The translations under genes and the position numbers were made by a program. Shown here piece by piece: positions 40,374 through 50,188 of a stretch of 64,000 nt of DNA. This DNA is from Bacillus coahuilensis m4-4. Its GTDB lineage: Bacteria > Bacillota > Bacilli > Bacillales > Bacillaceae_K. The DNA lies in contig NZ_ABFU01000066.3 of NCBI RefSeq assembly GCF_000171615.1, positions 1 through 64,000 on the forward strand, read 5' to 3'. A model generated the notes under the pieces. The model did no database searches. It was not told the DNA's origin and saw nothing but the letters and a program-made list of their open reading frames with translations. Positions within the stretch are counted from its first letter, which is position 1, and each line of letters starts with the position of its first letter.

Positions 40374-41594
40374 ATGTGGAACCTAACGAAACAAGCAAAA
40401 GAACACTTTCAATCCATTCATATACTTCCATTCATAGAATCCGATGATGAGTGGGCATGTGTAGTAGCAGAGGCAAAGTCTGAAGGGGTAGATCTACAAA
40501 AGCAATTAATAGGTGAGCTAGAGGAAGTGAAACCGGAATTATTGACAACCCTCCCAAAGCAATTCATTCCGTTTGTGGAAGCAGGTACGCTAAATCAACC
40601 AACTCTCCCGAAAACAATTCGCGAGGATTATTTAAACTGGGTAAGGGAGGAAACATCAAAGTTCGAAGATATATTAGACGCAGCTCAAAAAGAGACCCAG
40701 CACGCAATGACTAGTTTACCCCCCTCTGTTCAAGAAATCTTTCATTATAGTTTACATGATTCGAGAATAGATCGATTGGACCGAGAAGGTGACAATCTGC
40801 ATCTATGGATCAACACGGATGGAGGATTTACTCCTCATTCCTATATTCTGCTAACATTTCAAGATATTGTAGATGAAGAAATCGATGTTGCGTTACAGGA
40901 AGGGCATTGGTTTATATATTATGAATTACAAAGACAAAACGAGCACTATGCATTTCGTGTGCTGTTTGAAAGTCCAGATTCAGAGTGGACCATCACAATG
41001 AAACAGTTAAAGGGAGAGTACTATTTTCATCCAAAAGAATATACACTCCTAAAGGATGAAGGAAATCTTTCGAAAACTTCTTTGCAAGATTTATTAGTTC
41101 GTTTAAATCGGGATTATTCCTATTGGTTTATAACACCTGACTTTATTCACTCTATTAATCTGATAGAAGGAGGAAAGATAGTAGGACTAGATATTCAAGT
41201 TAAGGAAGGCCAATTCATTGTAACAATTGGCTCTACATCCTATACTTACAGTCTATCTGATTATCACCCTATCCAATTTATTCATACAAATGTGTACGAG
41301 GATCCATATGCAAATCAAAACGAGCCATTATCTTTTGCGGAAGTAGAAGATGCTGTGCTAAGTGATGATCTAGAACTCCAAGCTCGAGCATGGAATACGA
41401 TGTATACTTTTCCATTAGAATTGAAGGATATCATAAATAGTGTGCTAGGGAACGTGGTGCAAACAGAGGAAAATGGAATGTTGTTGTCTGTTTATGTGAA
41501 CCATTTTTATAGGGAAGGAATTTTGACCTCAGATAATATAGAAAGGTTTTATAGTACTCTTGAACCCAATAGTGAAGATGGATATCAAGGATAG
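40374..41594 (+). CDS. Unknown protein, DUF4085-like
   Basis: Intact protein of about 406 residues, hydrophilic and acidic. The segment LHDSRIDRLDREGDNLHLWI with GGF and LTFQDI resembles the DUF4085 pattern found in Bacillus, whose function is unknown. No signal peptide or membrane helix. ATG 40374 follows GAGAGGGAG. It follows the kinase-fold gene by 29 bases and probably shares its transcript. Confidence 0.6.
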   Translation: MWNLTKQAKEHFQSIHILPFIESDDEWACVVAEAKSEGVDLQKQLIGELEEVKPELLTTLPKQFIPFVEAGTLNQPTLPKTIREDYLNWVREETSKFEDILDAAQKETQHAMTSLPPSVQEIFHYSLHDSRIDRLDREGDNLHLWINTDGGFTPHSYILLTFQDIVDEEIDVALQEGHWFIYYELQRQNEHYAFRVLFESPDSEWTITMKQLKGEYYFHPKEYTLLKDEGNLSKTSLQDLLVRLNRDYSYWFITPDFIHSINLIEGGKIVGLDIQVKEGQFIVTIGSTSYTYSLSDYHPIQFIHTNVYEDPYANQNEPLSFAEVEDAVLSDDLELQARAWNTMYTFPLELKDIINSVLGNVVQTEENGMLLSVYVNHFYREGILTSDNIERFYSTLEPNSEDGYQG

Positions 41595-41757
41595 GTTACG
41601 AGAAATAAATAAAATGATGACTAAGGAAGACAAAGTCCCTGTCCCTCTCTGTCGATTTATTTATCGTTTTAATTATCAGAAAATACTTGAAATTATTCAG
41701 GGTCATCCTTTACACTTATTTTGTGCACAACATACCGACCGGTTAGTTAGTGAATGA
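41578..41757 (+). CDS. Possible small protein containing a dispersed repeat
   Basis: A 59-codon frame from ATG 41578, overlapping the end of the previous gene by 17 bases. The only upstream signal is GTGAAG. It contains a copy of the dispersed GACAAAGTCCCTGTCC element (read as DKVPVP), which is otherwise intergenic in this window. This argues the frame may be accidental. Low confidence. Confidence 0.25.
   Translation: MDIKDRLREINKMMTKEDKVPVPLCRFIYRFNYQKILEIIQGHPLHLFCAQHTDRLVSE
41629..41646 (+). repeat. Dispersed repeat GACAAAGTCCCTGTCC, copy 1
   Basis: Matches the copies at 51318, 62877 (inverted) and 63053 in at least 17 of 18 positions. Followed by CTCTCTGTCG. Confidence 0.7.
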
Positions 41758-41768
41758 AAGGAGTGTGA

Positions 41769-43010
41769 GTGAGGATGATTTTTTCTTTTGGAGAAAAATT
41801 TAAGCGCTTACATAATGAGTTAGAACAATTTATGGTGGAACAGGTGTATCCAGCTGAAGCTATATATGAACAGCAGCTAAATGAGCAGGCAACGAGATGG
41901 TCTGATGTTCCGCCTGTAATGGAGGAATTAAAAGCTAAAGCAAGGCAACGTGGTTTATGGAATTTATTTCTTCCTGATAGCGAGCTTGGTGGAGGATTAA
42001 CCAACTTAGAGTATGCTCCACTTTGTGAATGGATGGGGAGGTCCATTATTGGTCCAGAGGTATTTAATTGTAACGCACCCGATACAGGGAACATGGAAGT
42101 TCTTGAACGATTCGGAACGGAGGAGCAGAAAAAAAGATGGCTAGAACCCCTCTTAAAAGGAGAGATCCGGTCATGCTTTTCAATGACTGAGCCAGATGTA
42201 GCATCGTCTGATGCTACGAACATTGAAGCAAGTATCATTCGGGATGGAGCCGAGTATGTGATTAATGGGCGTAAATGGTGGTCATCTGGCGCAGGAGATC
42301 CACGCTGTAAAATTGCGATTGTAATGGGGAAAACCAATCCGGATGCTCCCCGTCACGAACAGCAATCCATGATCCTTGTGCCCCTTCACACAAAAGGGGT
42401 GAAAATCGAACGAATGCTGCCGGTGTTTGGGTATGATCATGCCCCCCATGGACACGGTGAACTAACGTTCACGGATGTTCGGGTGCCTGCTTCAAATATT
42501 TTACTTGGAGAAGGGAAAGGGTTTGCCATTGCTCAAGGAAGATTAGGACCAGGCAGAATTCATCATTGTATGAGGTTAATTGGAGCAGCGGAACGAGCGC
42601 TAGAAATTCTATGTAAACGCGTACGAGACAGAGAAGCATTTGGAAAAAGGTTAGCAGAACAAGGGGTTATAGGAGAATGGATTGCTGAGTCTAGAGTAGA
42701 AATTGAACAGGCTCGTTTACTAACATTGAAGGCGGCCTATATGATGGATACGGTTGGCAACAAAGAGGCAAAAGCAGAAATTGCGATGATTAAAATTGTG
42801 GCGCCGAGCATGGCATTAAAAGTTATAGACCGAGCAATTCAAGCCCTTGGGGGAGCAGGTGTTAGCGGTGATTATCCCCTGGCAGCACACTGGGCAAATG
42901 CCAGAACGCTTCGCCTTGCTGATGGCCCTGATGAAGTTCATAAAGCCCAGCTTGCGAAATTGGAATTACGAAAATATAGCGAACGTGGGAGGGAGATAAC
43001 GAATGTCTAG
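41769..43010 (+). CDS. Acyl-CoA dehydrogenase, ACAD10/11-like
   Basis: Flavoprotein of 413 residues. Sequences such as [40 protein letters not shown] and [17 protein letters not shown] are typical of the ACAD10/ACAD11 branch. Where ordinary acyl-CoA dehydrogenases have the glutamate base in a YEGT-like motif, this one has [13 protein letters not shown] (Asp near 385), also as in that branch. Mammalian ACAD11 carries an APH-type kinase on the same chain; here the kinase is a separate gene at 47391. GTG 41769 has AGGAG six bases before; ATG 41775 is the alternative. First gene of the acyl-CoA operon. Confidence 0.88.
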   Translation: MRMIFSFGEKFKRLHNELEQFMVEQVYPAEAIYEQQLNEQATRWSDVPPVMEELKAKARQRGLWNLFLPDSELGGGLTNLEYAPLCEWMGRSIIGPEVFNCNAPDTGNMEVLERFGTEEQKKRWLEPLLKGEIRSCFSMTEPDVASSDATNIEASIIRDGAEYVINGRKWWSSGAGDPRCKIAIVMGKTNPDAPRHEQQSMILVPLHTKGVKIERMLPVFGYDHAPHGHGELTFTDVRVPASNILLGEGKGFAIAQGRLGPGRIHHCMRLIGAAERALEILCKRVRDREAFGKRLAEQGVIGEWIAESRVEIEQARLLTLKAAYMMDTVGNKEAKAEIAMIKIVAPSMALKVIDRAIQALGGAGVSGDYPLAAHWANARTLRLADGPDEVHKAQLAKLELRKYSERGREITNV

Positions 43011-43774
43011 TCTTGATTTATTTAACTTAAAAGGGAAAGTGGCCATTGTTACCGGTGGGGGAAGAGGTCTAGGAGCTCAGATGGCGAGTGCAATGGCCGA
43101 TGCGAGAGCAACCCTCGTTCTTTGTTCAAGGAAAGTTGAAATTGTGAGAAAGTAGCAGAGAAGTTAAGGGAAAAGGAGTAGAAGTCCTCGCTTTAGCCCT
43201 AGATGTTACAGACGAAGAGCAAGTAGAGAATGTGGTGAAAGAGACGCTTACACGCTTTGGTCGTATAGATATATTAGTGAACAACTCTGGAGCAACATGG
43301 GGAGCACCTGTTACTGAGATGCCCCTCGTTGCATGGAATAAGGTGATAAATGTCAATGTAACCGGCACATTTTTAATGACTCGTGCGGTGGGTCCCTCCA
43401 TGTTAAAGCAAAAGAGTGGCAAGATTATTAATATTGCTAGTATTGCTGGGTTGAACGGGACGGATCCTCGTTATATGGACACGATTGCCTATAACACAAG
43501 TAAAGGCGCACTCATTGCGTTTACAAAGGATCTTGCCGTCAAATGGGGACCAGATAACATCCAAGTCAATGCAATTGCACCAGGTTTTTTCCCAACGAAG
43601 ATGAGCCAACAGGTGATGGACCATGGTGCAGATTATTTTCTAAATATGACGCCATTACGTCGATTTGGAGGTGATGAAGATTTAAAAGGTGCGTGCCTAT
43701 TTTTAGCATCTAAAGCGTCAGATTATATGACGGGTGGAGTGTTGGTTGTGGACGGTGGAACAAATGCCTTGTGA
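43003..43774 (+). CDS. Short-chain dehydrogenase/reductase of the acyl-CoA operon (frameshifted)
   Basis: SDR of about 257 residues: [65 protein letters not shown] and [13 protein letters not shown]. The closest type is the 3-oxoacyl-reductase-like SDR found beside ACAD11-like genes. Two A-run breaks (43139-43141 and 43171-43174), each missing one A. The start overlaps the end of the dehydrogenase gene. It may interconvert a keto- and hydroxyacyl group before the kinase step (inference). Confidence 0.83.
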
Positions 43775-43806
43775 TGAAAGGACCAAAATTTAAGGGGGAA
43801 TAGTAA

Positions 43807-45423
43807 ATGAGTAATGTGAAAAATTGGTTGGCAAAGTATCCAGAAGGTACAGTCACACACGATATTAGTATTCCAGAAATTTCTCTACCCCAAATGCTGC
43901 AGCAGTCAGTAGTCAAATACAGTGAACATATTGCTACAAGCTTTTACGGGAGAACAACAAGCTATAAAGAGCTGTACCATTATGTAGTGGGATTTGCTTC
44001 GTCCCTTCAAAAACAGGTTTCAAAAGGTGATAGACTCGCCATTATGCTGCCAAATTGTCCCCAATATGTTATTGCTTATTACGGAACTTTATTAGCTGGA
44101 GGAATTGTCACCCAAATTAATCCAATGCTTGTTGAACGAGAACTAGAGTACATATTAAAAAACTCTGGTTCAACTGCCATTGTGAGCTTTGATGCCCTCT
44201 ATCCTCGAGTCAAAGCTGTTCAAGAACGAACCCATGTTGAGACGGTACTAACTGTTAGTCTTCATGAAGAATTCACTCCAGATCTCCCAGATTTAACCTT
44301 CACGCACTTTTTACAAAGCTCTGATGGAAATTTCACCCCAATTGACATTGACCCGAAGCATGATGTAGCCGTGTTGCAATACACGGGGGGAACAACTGGA
44401 CGGTCAAAAGGAGCAATGCTAACTCACTTTAATTTAATGGCCAATACATCACAATCATTTGAATTCTATCAAAAAGAGTTCCAGGTAGGGAATGATAAGT
44501 GCTTAACTGTTATTCCTATATTTCATGTATTTGGGATGAGTGTATGTATGAATTTAACGCTATTTTGTGGAAGTGAGATTGTAATGTTACCTCGCTTTGA
44601 CTTACAAGAGGTACTTGAAACCATTAAACGAGAGCAACCAACGGTTTTTCCAGGAGTTCCAACGATGTATGTAGCCATCGCAAATCATCCAAATGCGGAA
44701 AGTTACGGAATTGACAGCATTCGAGTGTGCAACAGTGGAAGCGCTCCGATGCCTGTTGAAGTGATGAAAGCCTTTGAACAAAAGACAGGGGCAAAAATCA
44801 CAGAAGGCTACGGATTATCAGAAGCAGCTCCAGTGACCCATAGCAATCCTCCGTTCAGTAAAAGAAAACCAGGTACATGTGGTCTTGGGTATCCTCAAAC
44901 AGAATACAAAGTAGTGGATATTGCTACTGGAACCATGGAATGTAAGCCTGGTGAATTGGGCGAATTGATTATAAGAGGACCTCAAATTATGAAAGGCTAC
45001 TGGAATATGCCGGAGGAAACAGAAAATACAATACGAGACGGTTGGCTGTTAACAGGAGATATTGTTTCCGTTGATGAAGAAGGTTATTTGTCTATCGTAG
45101 ATCGCAAGAAGGACATGATTATTGCAGGAGGATTTAATATTTATCCTCGGGACATTGAAGAAGTGTTATATGAACACCCTGTTATTCAAGAGGCTGTTGT
45201 TATTGGTGTGCCAGATGAATATAGAGGCGAAACCGTGAAAGCGTTTCTTGTATTTAAGGAAGGAAAACAGGCAACAGAAGAGGAGTTGTTGGAGTATTGC
45301 CGTGCTAATTTGTCTGCCTATAAAGTACCAACATTTTTTGAGATACGAGACGAATTACCGAAAACAAGCGTAGGAAAAATTCTACGACGAGCACTACGGG
45401 ATGAAACTGTAAAACAATCATAA
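43807..45423 (+). CDS. Acyl-CoA synthetase (AMP-forming)
   Basis: Intact fatty-acid CoA ligase of 538 residues: P-loop YTGGTTGRSKGAMLTH, IFHVFGMSVC, SGSAPMPVEV, EGYGLSEAAPVTH, DGWLLTGDIVSVDEEGYL and the catalytic lysine in KTSVGKILRRALRD. It activates carboxylic acids for the pathway encoded around it. ATG 43807 follows AAGGGGGA, 32 bases after the SDR gene. Confidence 0.93.
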   Translation: MSNVKNWLAKYPEGTVTHDISIPEISLPQMLQQSVVKYSEHIATSFYGRTTSYKELYHYVVGFASSLQKQVSKGDRLAIMLPNCPQYVIAYYGTLLAGGIVTQINPMLVERELEYILKNSGSTAIVSFDALYPRVKAVQERTHVETVLTVSLHEEFTPDLPDLTFTHFLQSSDGNFTPIDIDPKHDVAVLQYTGGTTGRSKGAMLTHFNLMANTSQSFEFYQKEFQVGNDKCLTVIPIFHVFGMSVCMNLTLFCGSEIVMLPRFDLQEVLETIKREQPTVFPGVPTMYVAIANHPNAESYGIDSIRVCNSGSAPMPVEVMKAFEQKTGAKITEGYGLSEAAPVTHSNPPFSKRKPGTCGLGYPQTEYKVVDIATGTMECKPGELGELIIRGPQIMKGYWNMPEETENTIRDGWLLTGDIVSVDEEGYLSIVDRKKDMIIAGGFNIYPRDIEEVLYEHPVIQEAVVIGVPDEYRGETVKAFLVFKEGKQATEEELLEYCRANLSAYKVPTFFEIRDELPKTSVGKILRRALRDETVKQS

Positions 45424-45449
45424 AAATAGAGAAAAAATGAGGAGCAATC

Positions 45450-46013
45450 ATGAAAGAGCAGATGACAGAGAAGGCAATTGAATTATTCGCACGTAAAGGA
45501 TTTAAAGAAACAAGTATCCAAGATATTGTGGACAGTTTAGGTGTCACAAAAGGGACATTCTATTATTACTTTACATCAAAAGATTCCTTGCTTATGGAAA
45601 TTCATACAGCCTATATTGAAAAGTTGTTAATCCAACAGGAGCAATTGTTAGAAGACAGGAGTAAATCGGTTCAAGAAAAACTATATAGCATTGTGTATAG
45701 CTTAATTCAAGATATCGGTGAGCATGGTCAAAGTGCCAGAGTGTTTATTCGAGAAATGAGAAATTTAAATGATAACGATTTAGAGAAGGTGATCCCGTTA
45801 CGGGATAAATTCCGTGAGAATATTGAAGAACTCATTCAAGAAGGAGTCGAATACGGAGAATTCCGAGATGATTTATCAGTGGATATTGTCACATTTGGCA
45901 TTCTCGGCATGGCCAACTGGAGCTATCTTTGGTATCAAATGAACGGCCGGATGACAGAGGAAGAAGTAACGAAAGTATTTATGGAAATGATTCTGAATGG
46001 ATTAAAGAAATAA
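45450..46013 (+). CDS. TetR-family regulator of the acyl-CoA operon
   Basis: A 187-residue repressor with a standard TetR HTH: KAIELFARKGFKETSIQDIV and VTKGTFYYYFTSKDSLL. Position inside the operon and similarity of arrangement to FadR (YsiA) of Bacillus suggest it responds to acyl-CoA (inference). ATG 45450 follows TGAGGAG. A G/C-rich hairpin follows the stop. Confidence 0.88.
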   Translation: MKEQMTEKAIELFARKGFKETSIQDIVDSLGVTKGTFYYYFTSKDSLLMEIHTAYIEKLLIQQEQLLEDRSKSVQEKLYSIVYSLIQDIGEHGQSARVFIREMRNLNDNDLEKVIPLRDKFRENIEELIQEGVEYGEFRDDLSVDIVTFGILGMANWSYLWYQMNGRMTEEEVTKVFMEMILNGLKK

Positions 46014-46036
46014 GGGGGGCATGCTCCCCTTTTCTT
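46014..46036 (+). terminator. Hairpin after the tetR gene
   Basis: AAGGGGGGC and GCTCCCCTT are complementary (one wobble) and end in TTTTC, but the arms leave only AT between them, so the inner pairs cannot form. Possibly a partial internal terminator. Confidence 0.5.
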
Positions 46037-46052
46037 AACGGGAGGATTCTTG

Positions 46053-46935
46053 ATGGAGAATAAAGTGCAGAATATTACGGTGGTAGGAGCAGGGCAGATG
46101 GGGCATCAGATTGCTATGCTTAGCGCACTTGGTGGATATACTACAAATCTAGTAGACGTTAGTCAGAATGCATTAATTCAAGCAGAGAAAAAGTTAAAAA
46201 GACATCATGAACAAATGGGTGGCAAAAGGGAAAATTCCAGAAGATAGGATGCTCTCAGCATTTAGTCGATTATCCTTTTCAACAGAATTAGAGAAGGTGA
46301 TCCCTGATTCAGAATTTATTATTGAAGCGATCGTCGAAAAATTAGAGGCAAAAAGGTCCCTTTTCAACCGTCTTGATAAACTTGCACCGCCTCATGCTAT
46401 TCTGGCATCGAACAGTTCAACGATCGTTAACAGGTTAATCGCAAGTGTGACAAACAGAAAAGATAAAGTCGTGAATATGCATTTCTTTTATCCTCCGCTC
46501 GTTATGGATTGTGTAGAAGTTGTAAAAAGTGAAGAGACGAGTGAAGAAACAGCGCAAATGACACTGGATATCTGTAAAAGGATGAACCGTACGGGAATAC
46601 TGCTTCATAAAGAAATCTCAGGATTTATCGCAAATCGGATACTAGGAGCGCTACATAAAGAAGCGATGTATCTTTATGAAAACGGCTATGCAAGTTTTGA
46701 AGACATTGACTTGATTTGTAGAAAAGCATTGAGGCATCCAATTGGACCGTTTGAATTAATGGATTTATCTGGAATCGATGTGGGCTACTATGTGATGGAA
46801 CAGCGCTATAGAGAAACGGGAGATGAGAGTGACAAACCGTTTAAAAGTTTTATAGAAAAGATGGAAGCAGGAGAACTTGGTCGGAAAACTGGTAAGGGAT
46901 TTTATCAGTATAAGGAGAATGGAGTACGAGTATAA
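46053..46935 (+). CDS. 3-hydroxyacyl-CoA dehydrogenase (frameshifted)
   Basis: About 294 residues. NAD-binding ITVVGAGQMGHQIAMLSAL, LASNSSTIVNRLIA, NMHFFYPPLVMDCVEVV and a C-terminal domain with HPIGPFELMDLSGIDVGY. Oxidises 3-hydroxyacyl-CoA to 3-oxoacyl-CoA. One frame break around 46203-46214 (a base fewer joins KKLKRH.. to KWVAKGKIPEDRM). ATG 46053 follows GGGAGG. Confidence 0.87.
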
Positions 46936-46950
46936 AAGGAGGGAATTTCT

Positions 46951-47364
46951 ATGGCACATGAGTTGCCAATCCGAATTCGGTATAGAGAAATAGACGTGTT
47001 AGGACACGTGAACAATACCAATTATTTTGTTTACTTTGAGGATGCGAGAGTCTCGCTATTTGAAGAGCTTGGATACGGTGTGAGTATAGAAGATTGGAAG
47101 TTTATACTCGCTTCTACAACGTGTGATTTTCTAGCACAAGCAAGGTTTGATCAAGAGTTAATCATTCGTACAGAAGTTGGAAGAGTGGGGGACAAAAGTT
47201 TTACCTTACTGCATGAAATTGTGGATAAGAAGTCAGGGGAGAGAATTGCGGTAGGGAAAGCTATCATCGTCTATTTTAATTTTCAGTTACAGCAAAGTGA
47301 ATCTATTCCTTCAAGTTTAAAAGAGAAGCTTGAAAAATATGAATCTACTGTAAAGGAAAAGTAG
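46951..47364 (+). CDS. Hot-dog acyl-CoA thioesterase, YbgC/4HBT type
   Basis: A 137-residue hot-dog fold protein: IRYREIDVLGHVNNTNYFVYFEDAR gives the Asp/His/Asn catalytic segment. It releases free acids from CoA, perhaps as a safety valve for the pathway. Intact; ATG 46951 after AAAGGAGGG. Confidence 0.85.
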   Translation: MAHELPIRIRYREIDVLGHVNNTNYFVYFEDARVSLFEELGYGVSIEDWKFILASTTCDFLAQARFDQELIIRTEVGRVGDKSFTLLHEIVDKKSGERIAVGKAIIVYFNFQLQQSESIPSSLKEKLEKYESTVKEK

Positions 47365-47390
47365 GAGTCAAAAGGAAAGGAGAACGATTT

Positions 47391-48452
47391 ATGACACAAC
47401 TCATTCCTGTCCGTCAAGGAGAAGAAATAGATACGAGGAAACTGCAAGAGTTTGTAACAGAAAATCTACAGGTGCCACATGAGGAATTGGAGATTCAGCA
47501 ATTTGCATCAGGGGCTAGTAACTTAACATACAGTGTAAGAATCGGCGAGTGGGAGGCTGTGTTACGTCGTCCTCCTTTAGGCCCTGTTGCTCCGAAAGCT
47601 CATGACATGGAAAGGGAATTTCTTCTACTTCAATCTATTCACCCAACGTTTCCGGTTGCGCCAAAGCCCCTTGTTTTTTCTAAGGATGAGACGATTGTGG
47701 GAGCACCGTTCTTTTTGATGGAGCGGAGGCACGGATATTTATTTGATACAAGTTATCCTAAAGAAGTCACCCCTTCACATGATACAAATCGAATGCTATC
47801 AAAGCTAATGGTTGATAACCTTGTTAAGTTACATGGAATTTCGTATAAAGGAACGAAGCTTGAAGAACTATCGAAGCCTGAAGGATTTATGGAAAGGCAG
47901 GTAAAAGGGTGGTTAAAGAGGTACGATCGAAGTCAAACAGATGATATAAAAGAAGTCGAGCCGTTACGTAAGTGGCTACTATCTAACATCCCACATACAG
48001 AGGAATCTACCGTTATTCATTACGACTATAAGTTAAACAATGCCTTGTTTTCTCAAGATGTGAAAGAGATGGTGGGATTGTTTGATTGGGAAATGTCCAC
48101 AGTGGGAGATCCCCTTGCAGATGTTGGGGCAGCCATGAGTTACTGGATGGAACCGGCAGATCCAAAGCTATTAGTCTACGGATTAGGACAACCGACGCTC
48201 ACGATACAGAAAGGATTTTATACTAGAGCAGAATTTATCGATTCATATGGGATGGCAACGGGTCGCGATATGAGTAAAATCCATTACTATACAACCTTTG
48301 CTACATTTAAATTGGCTGTTATTTGTCAGCAAATCTACTATCGCTATCAAAAAGGGCAAACAACAGATGAACGATTTCAACAGTTCAATCAATTTGTTCG
48401 AACACTCATTCAGCATGCAGAAGGCTTAGCTGAAAAAGGAGGGATCCACTAA
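47391..48452 (+). CDS. APH-fold kinase, LvaA/ACAD10-11 kinase-domain type
   Basis: Intact 353-residue protein: SGASNLTYSVRIGEWEAVLRR (glycine-rich loop and ATP lysine/arginine), catalytic HYDYKLNNALFS and metal-binding LFDWEMSTVGDPLADVGAA. This matches the kinase half of mammalian ACAD10/11 and bacterial LvaA, which phosphorylate the 4-hydroxyl group of 4-hydroxyacyl-CoAs so that it can be eliminated. It lies in one operon with an ACAD10/11-like dehydrogenase. ATG 47391 follows AAAGGAG; its stop overlaps the next start. Substrate is inferred. Confidence 0.85.
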   Translation: MTQLIPVRQGEEIDTRKLQEFVTENLQVPHEELEIQQFASGASNLTYSVRIGEWEAVLRRPPLGPVAPKAHDMEREFLLLQSIHPTFPVAPKPLVFSKDETIVGAPFFLMERRHGYLFDTSYPKEVTPSHDTNRMLSKLMVDNLVKLHGISYKGTKLEELSKPEGFMERQVKGWLKRYDRSQTDDIKEVEPLRKWLLSNIPHTEESTVIHYDYKLNNALFSQDVKEMVGLFDWEMSTVGDPLADVGAAMSYWMEPADPKLLVYGLGQPTLTIQKGFYTRAEFIDSYGMATGRDMSKIHYYTTFATFKLAVICQQIYYRYQKGQTTDERFQQFNQFVRTLIQHAEGLAEKGGIH

Positions 48453-50187
48453 TGAAAACGAAAAGACAGGAAATTCAAGGTGGAGAGTTCATCGTTCGAA
48501 CTCCGGCCTTACATACTGTGTTCACTCCAGAAGATGTAACAGATGAGCAAAGGATGTTGATGGAGACAGCTAAACGTTTTGTTGAGGATAGGGTAGACCC
48601 GTACCGTTCGGCCATTGAGGATGGAGAATTTGACGAGGTTGTTCGGCTACTACGTGAAGCGGGAGAACTCGGACTCTTAGCCCATAGTGTACCAGAAGTT
48701 TACGGGGGACTGGGCTTAAATAAAGTGACCAAAGGAATTGTGGGTGAAATGACAGGGAGAACAAGCGGCTACGGTGTTGCTCATTCAAATCATACATGTA
48801 TTGCAACTCTTCCAATCACGTATTTTGGTACTGAAAAACAAAAACAAAAATATTTACCAAAGCTTGCAAGCGGAGAATATATTGGTGCGTACTGCCTAAC
48901 AGAACCAAACGCAGGTTCTGATGCTCTTGCTTCGAAAACCAAGGCGATTCTTAACAACGAAGGATCACACTATATCCTGAATGGAACAAAAATTTATATT
49001 ACAAATGCATCATTTTCTGACACCTTTATTGTTTATGCCAAAGTAGATGGGCAGCATTTTACTGCATTTATTGTAGAAAAAGGTTTCCCTGGTCTTGTTA
49101 TTGGTCCTGAAGAAAAGAAAATGGGAATTAAGGGTTCGAGCACGTGTTCGGTACTATTAGAGGATTGTCTAGTTCCTAAAGAAAATGTGTTAGGAGAAAT
49201 TGGAAAGGGTCATGTGATTGCCCTAAATGTGCTGAATCTAGGTCGTTATAATTTAGGTTTTGCCGCCATGGGTGGTGCGATTCATGCTCTAGATACGACG
49301 ATGGCTTTCATTAAAGAACGAAAGCAGTTTGGTCGTCGTATAAGTGATTTCCCAGCGAGTAAAGAAAAGATTATAAAAATGGCGGCACGAATTTTTGCTG
49401 CTGAGTCGATTCAATACAGAACGGGAGGTTTGTTAGATAGCAGATTAGAAGGGTTAAAGGAAAATGCATTACCGAAAGAAGTGGCGGCGGGGTTAATGGA
49501 GTATATCATGGAGTGTGCGATATGTAAGGTATACGGATCTGAAACTCTAGATATGGTCGTAGATGAAGGACTCCAGTTACACGGAGGAGCAGGATACATT
49601 GCGGAATATCCGATTGAACAAATGTATCGCGACTCTCGTATTAATCGAATTTTTGAAGGTACGAACGAAATTAATCGGTTAGTTTTGCCCACTCAACTTT
49701 TAAAAAAATTGACCATCGGTGCCTATTCTCTAAATGAAAAGGAAGAGAGGAAACGCTACTTTCCACTGTCAGGGAAATTAATCGCAGTCTCAGTGTCCTG
49801 CTGATAACTAAATATGGTGAAGCGTTACAGCATGAACAAGAGGTTATGATGAAGTGGTCTGATTCGCTCATCGAGTATTACGCGCTTGAATCGTCTTGCT
49901 TGCGAAACGAAAAAAGTGGAGGGGCCTATTCAGCTCTCGTTCAACTCTTAGAGTTTGAAAGCTTATTAAGAATAGAAAGCATCTGGAAGCAGCTTGTATC
50001 AGAAGTGGTTGAAGGAGATGAGCGTAAAAATTGGCTTGTTAGAATAAATAAAGTGATTGTCAGGTATTTACCGACGATTCAACTTGAACAGAAAAGAAAC
50101 TTAGCTGACCAATTAATACATGAAGGTTTTTATAAAAAAGCATTACAACGAATGGGTGTAACGCAAAATATAGAGGAGGTACGCTAA
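48452..50187 (+). CDS. Acyl-CoA dehydrogenase with C-terminal extension, VLCAD/FadE-like (frameshifted)
   Basis: Flavoprotein of about 578 residues. Dehydrogenase core: CLTEPNAGSDALASKTKA, GIKGSSTCSVLLEDCLVP, LQLHGGAGYIAEYP and the catalytic glutamate in RIFEGTNEINRL. A helical C-terminal domain of about 170 residues, like VLCAD and B. subtilis FadE, follows. The frame breaks at A4 (49737-49740); one A restores NEKGREETLLSTVREINRS. Unlike the dehydrogenase at 41769 it keeps the classical base, so it should do ordinary beta-oxidation. Confidence 0.9.
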
Positions 50188-50188
50188 G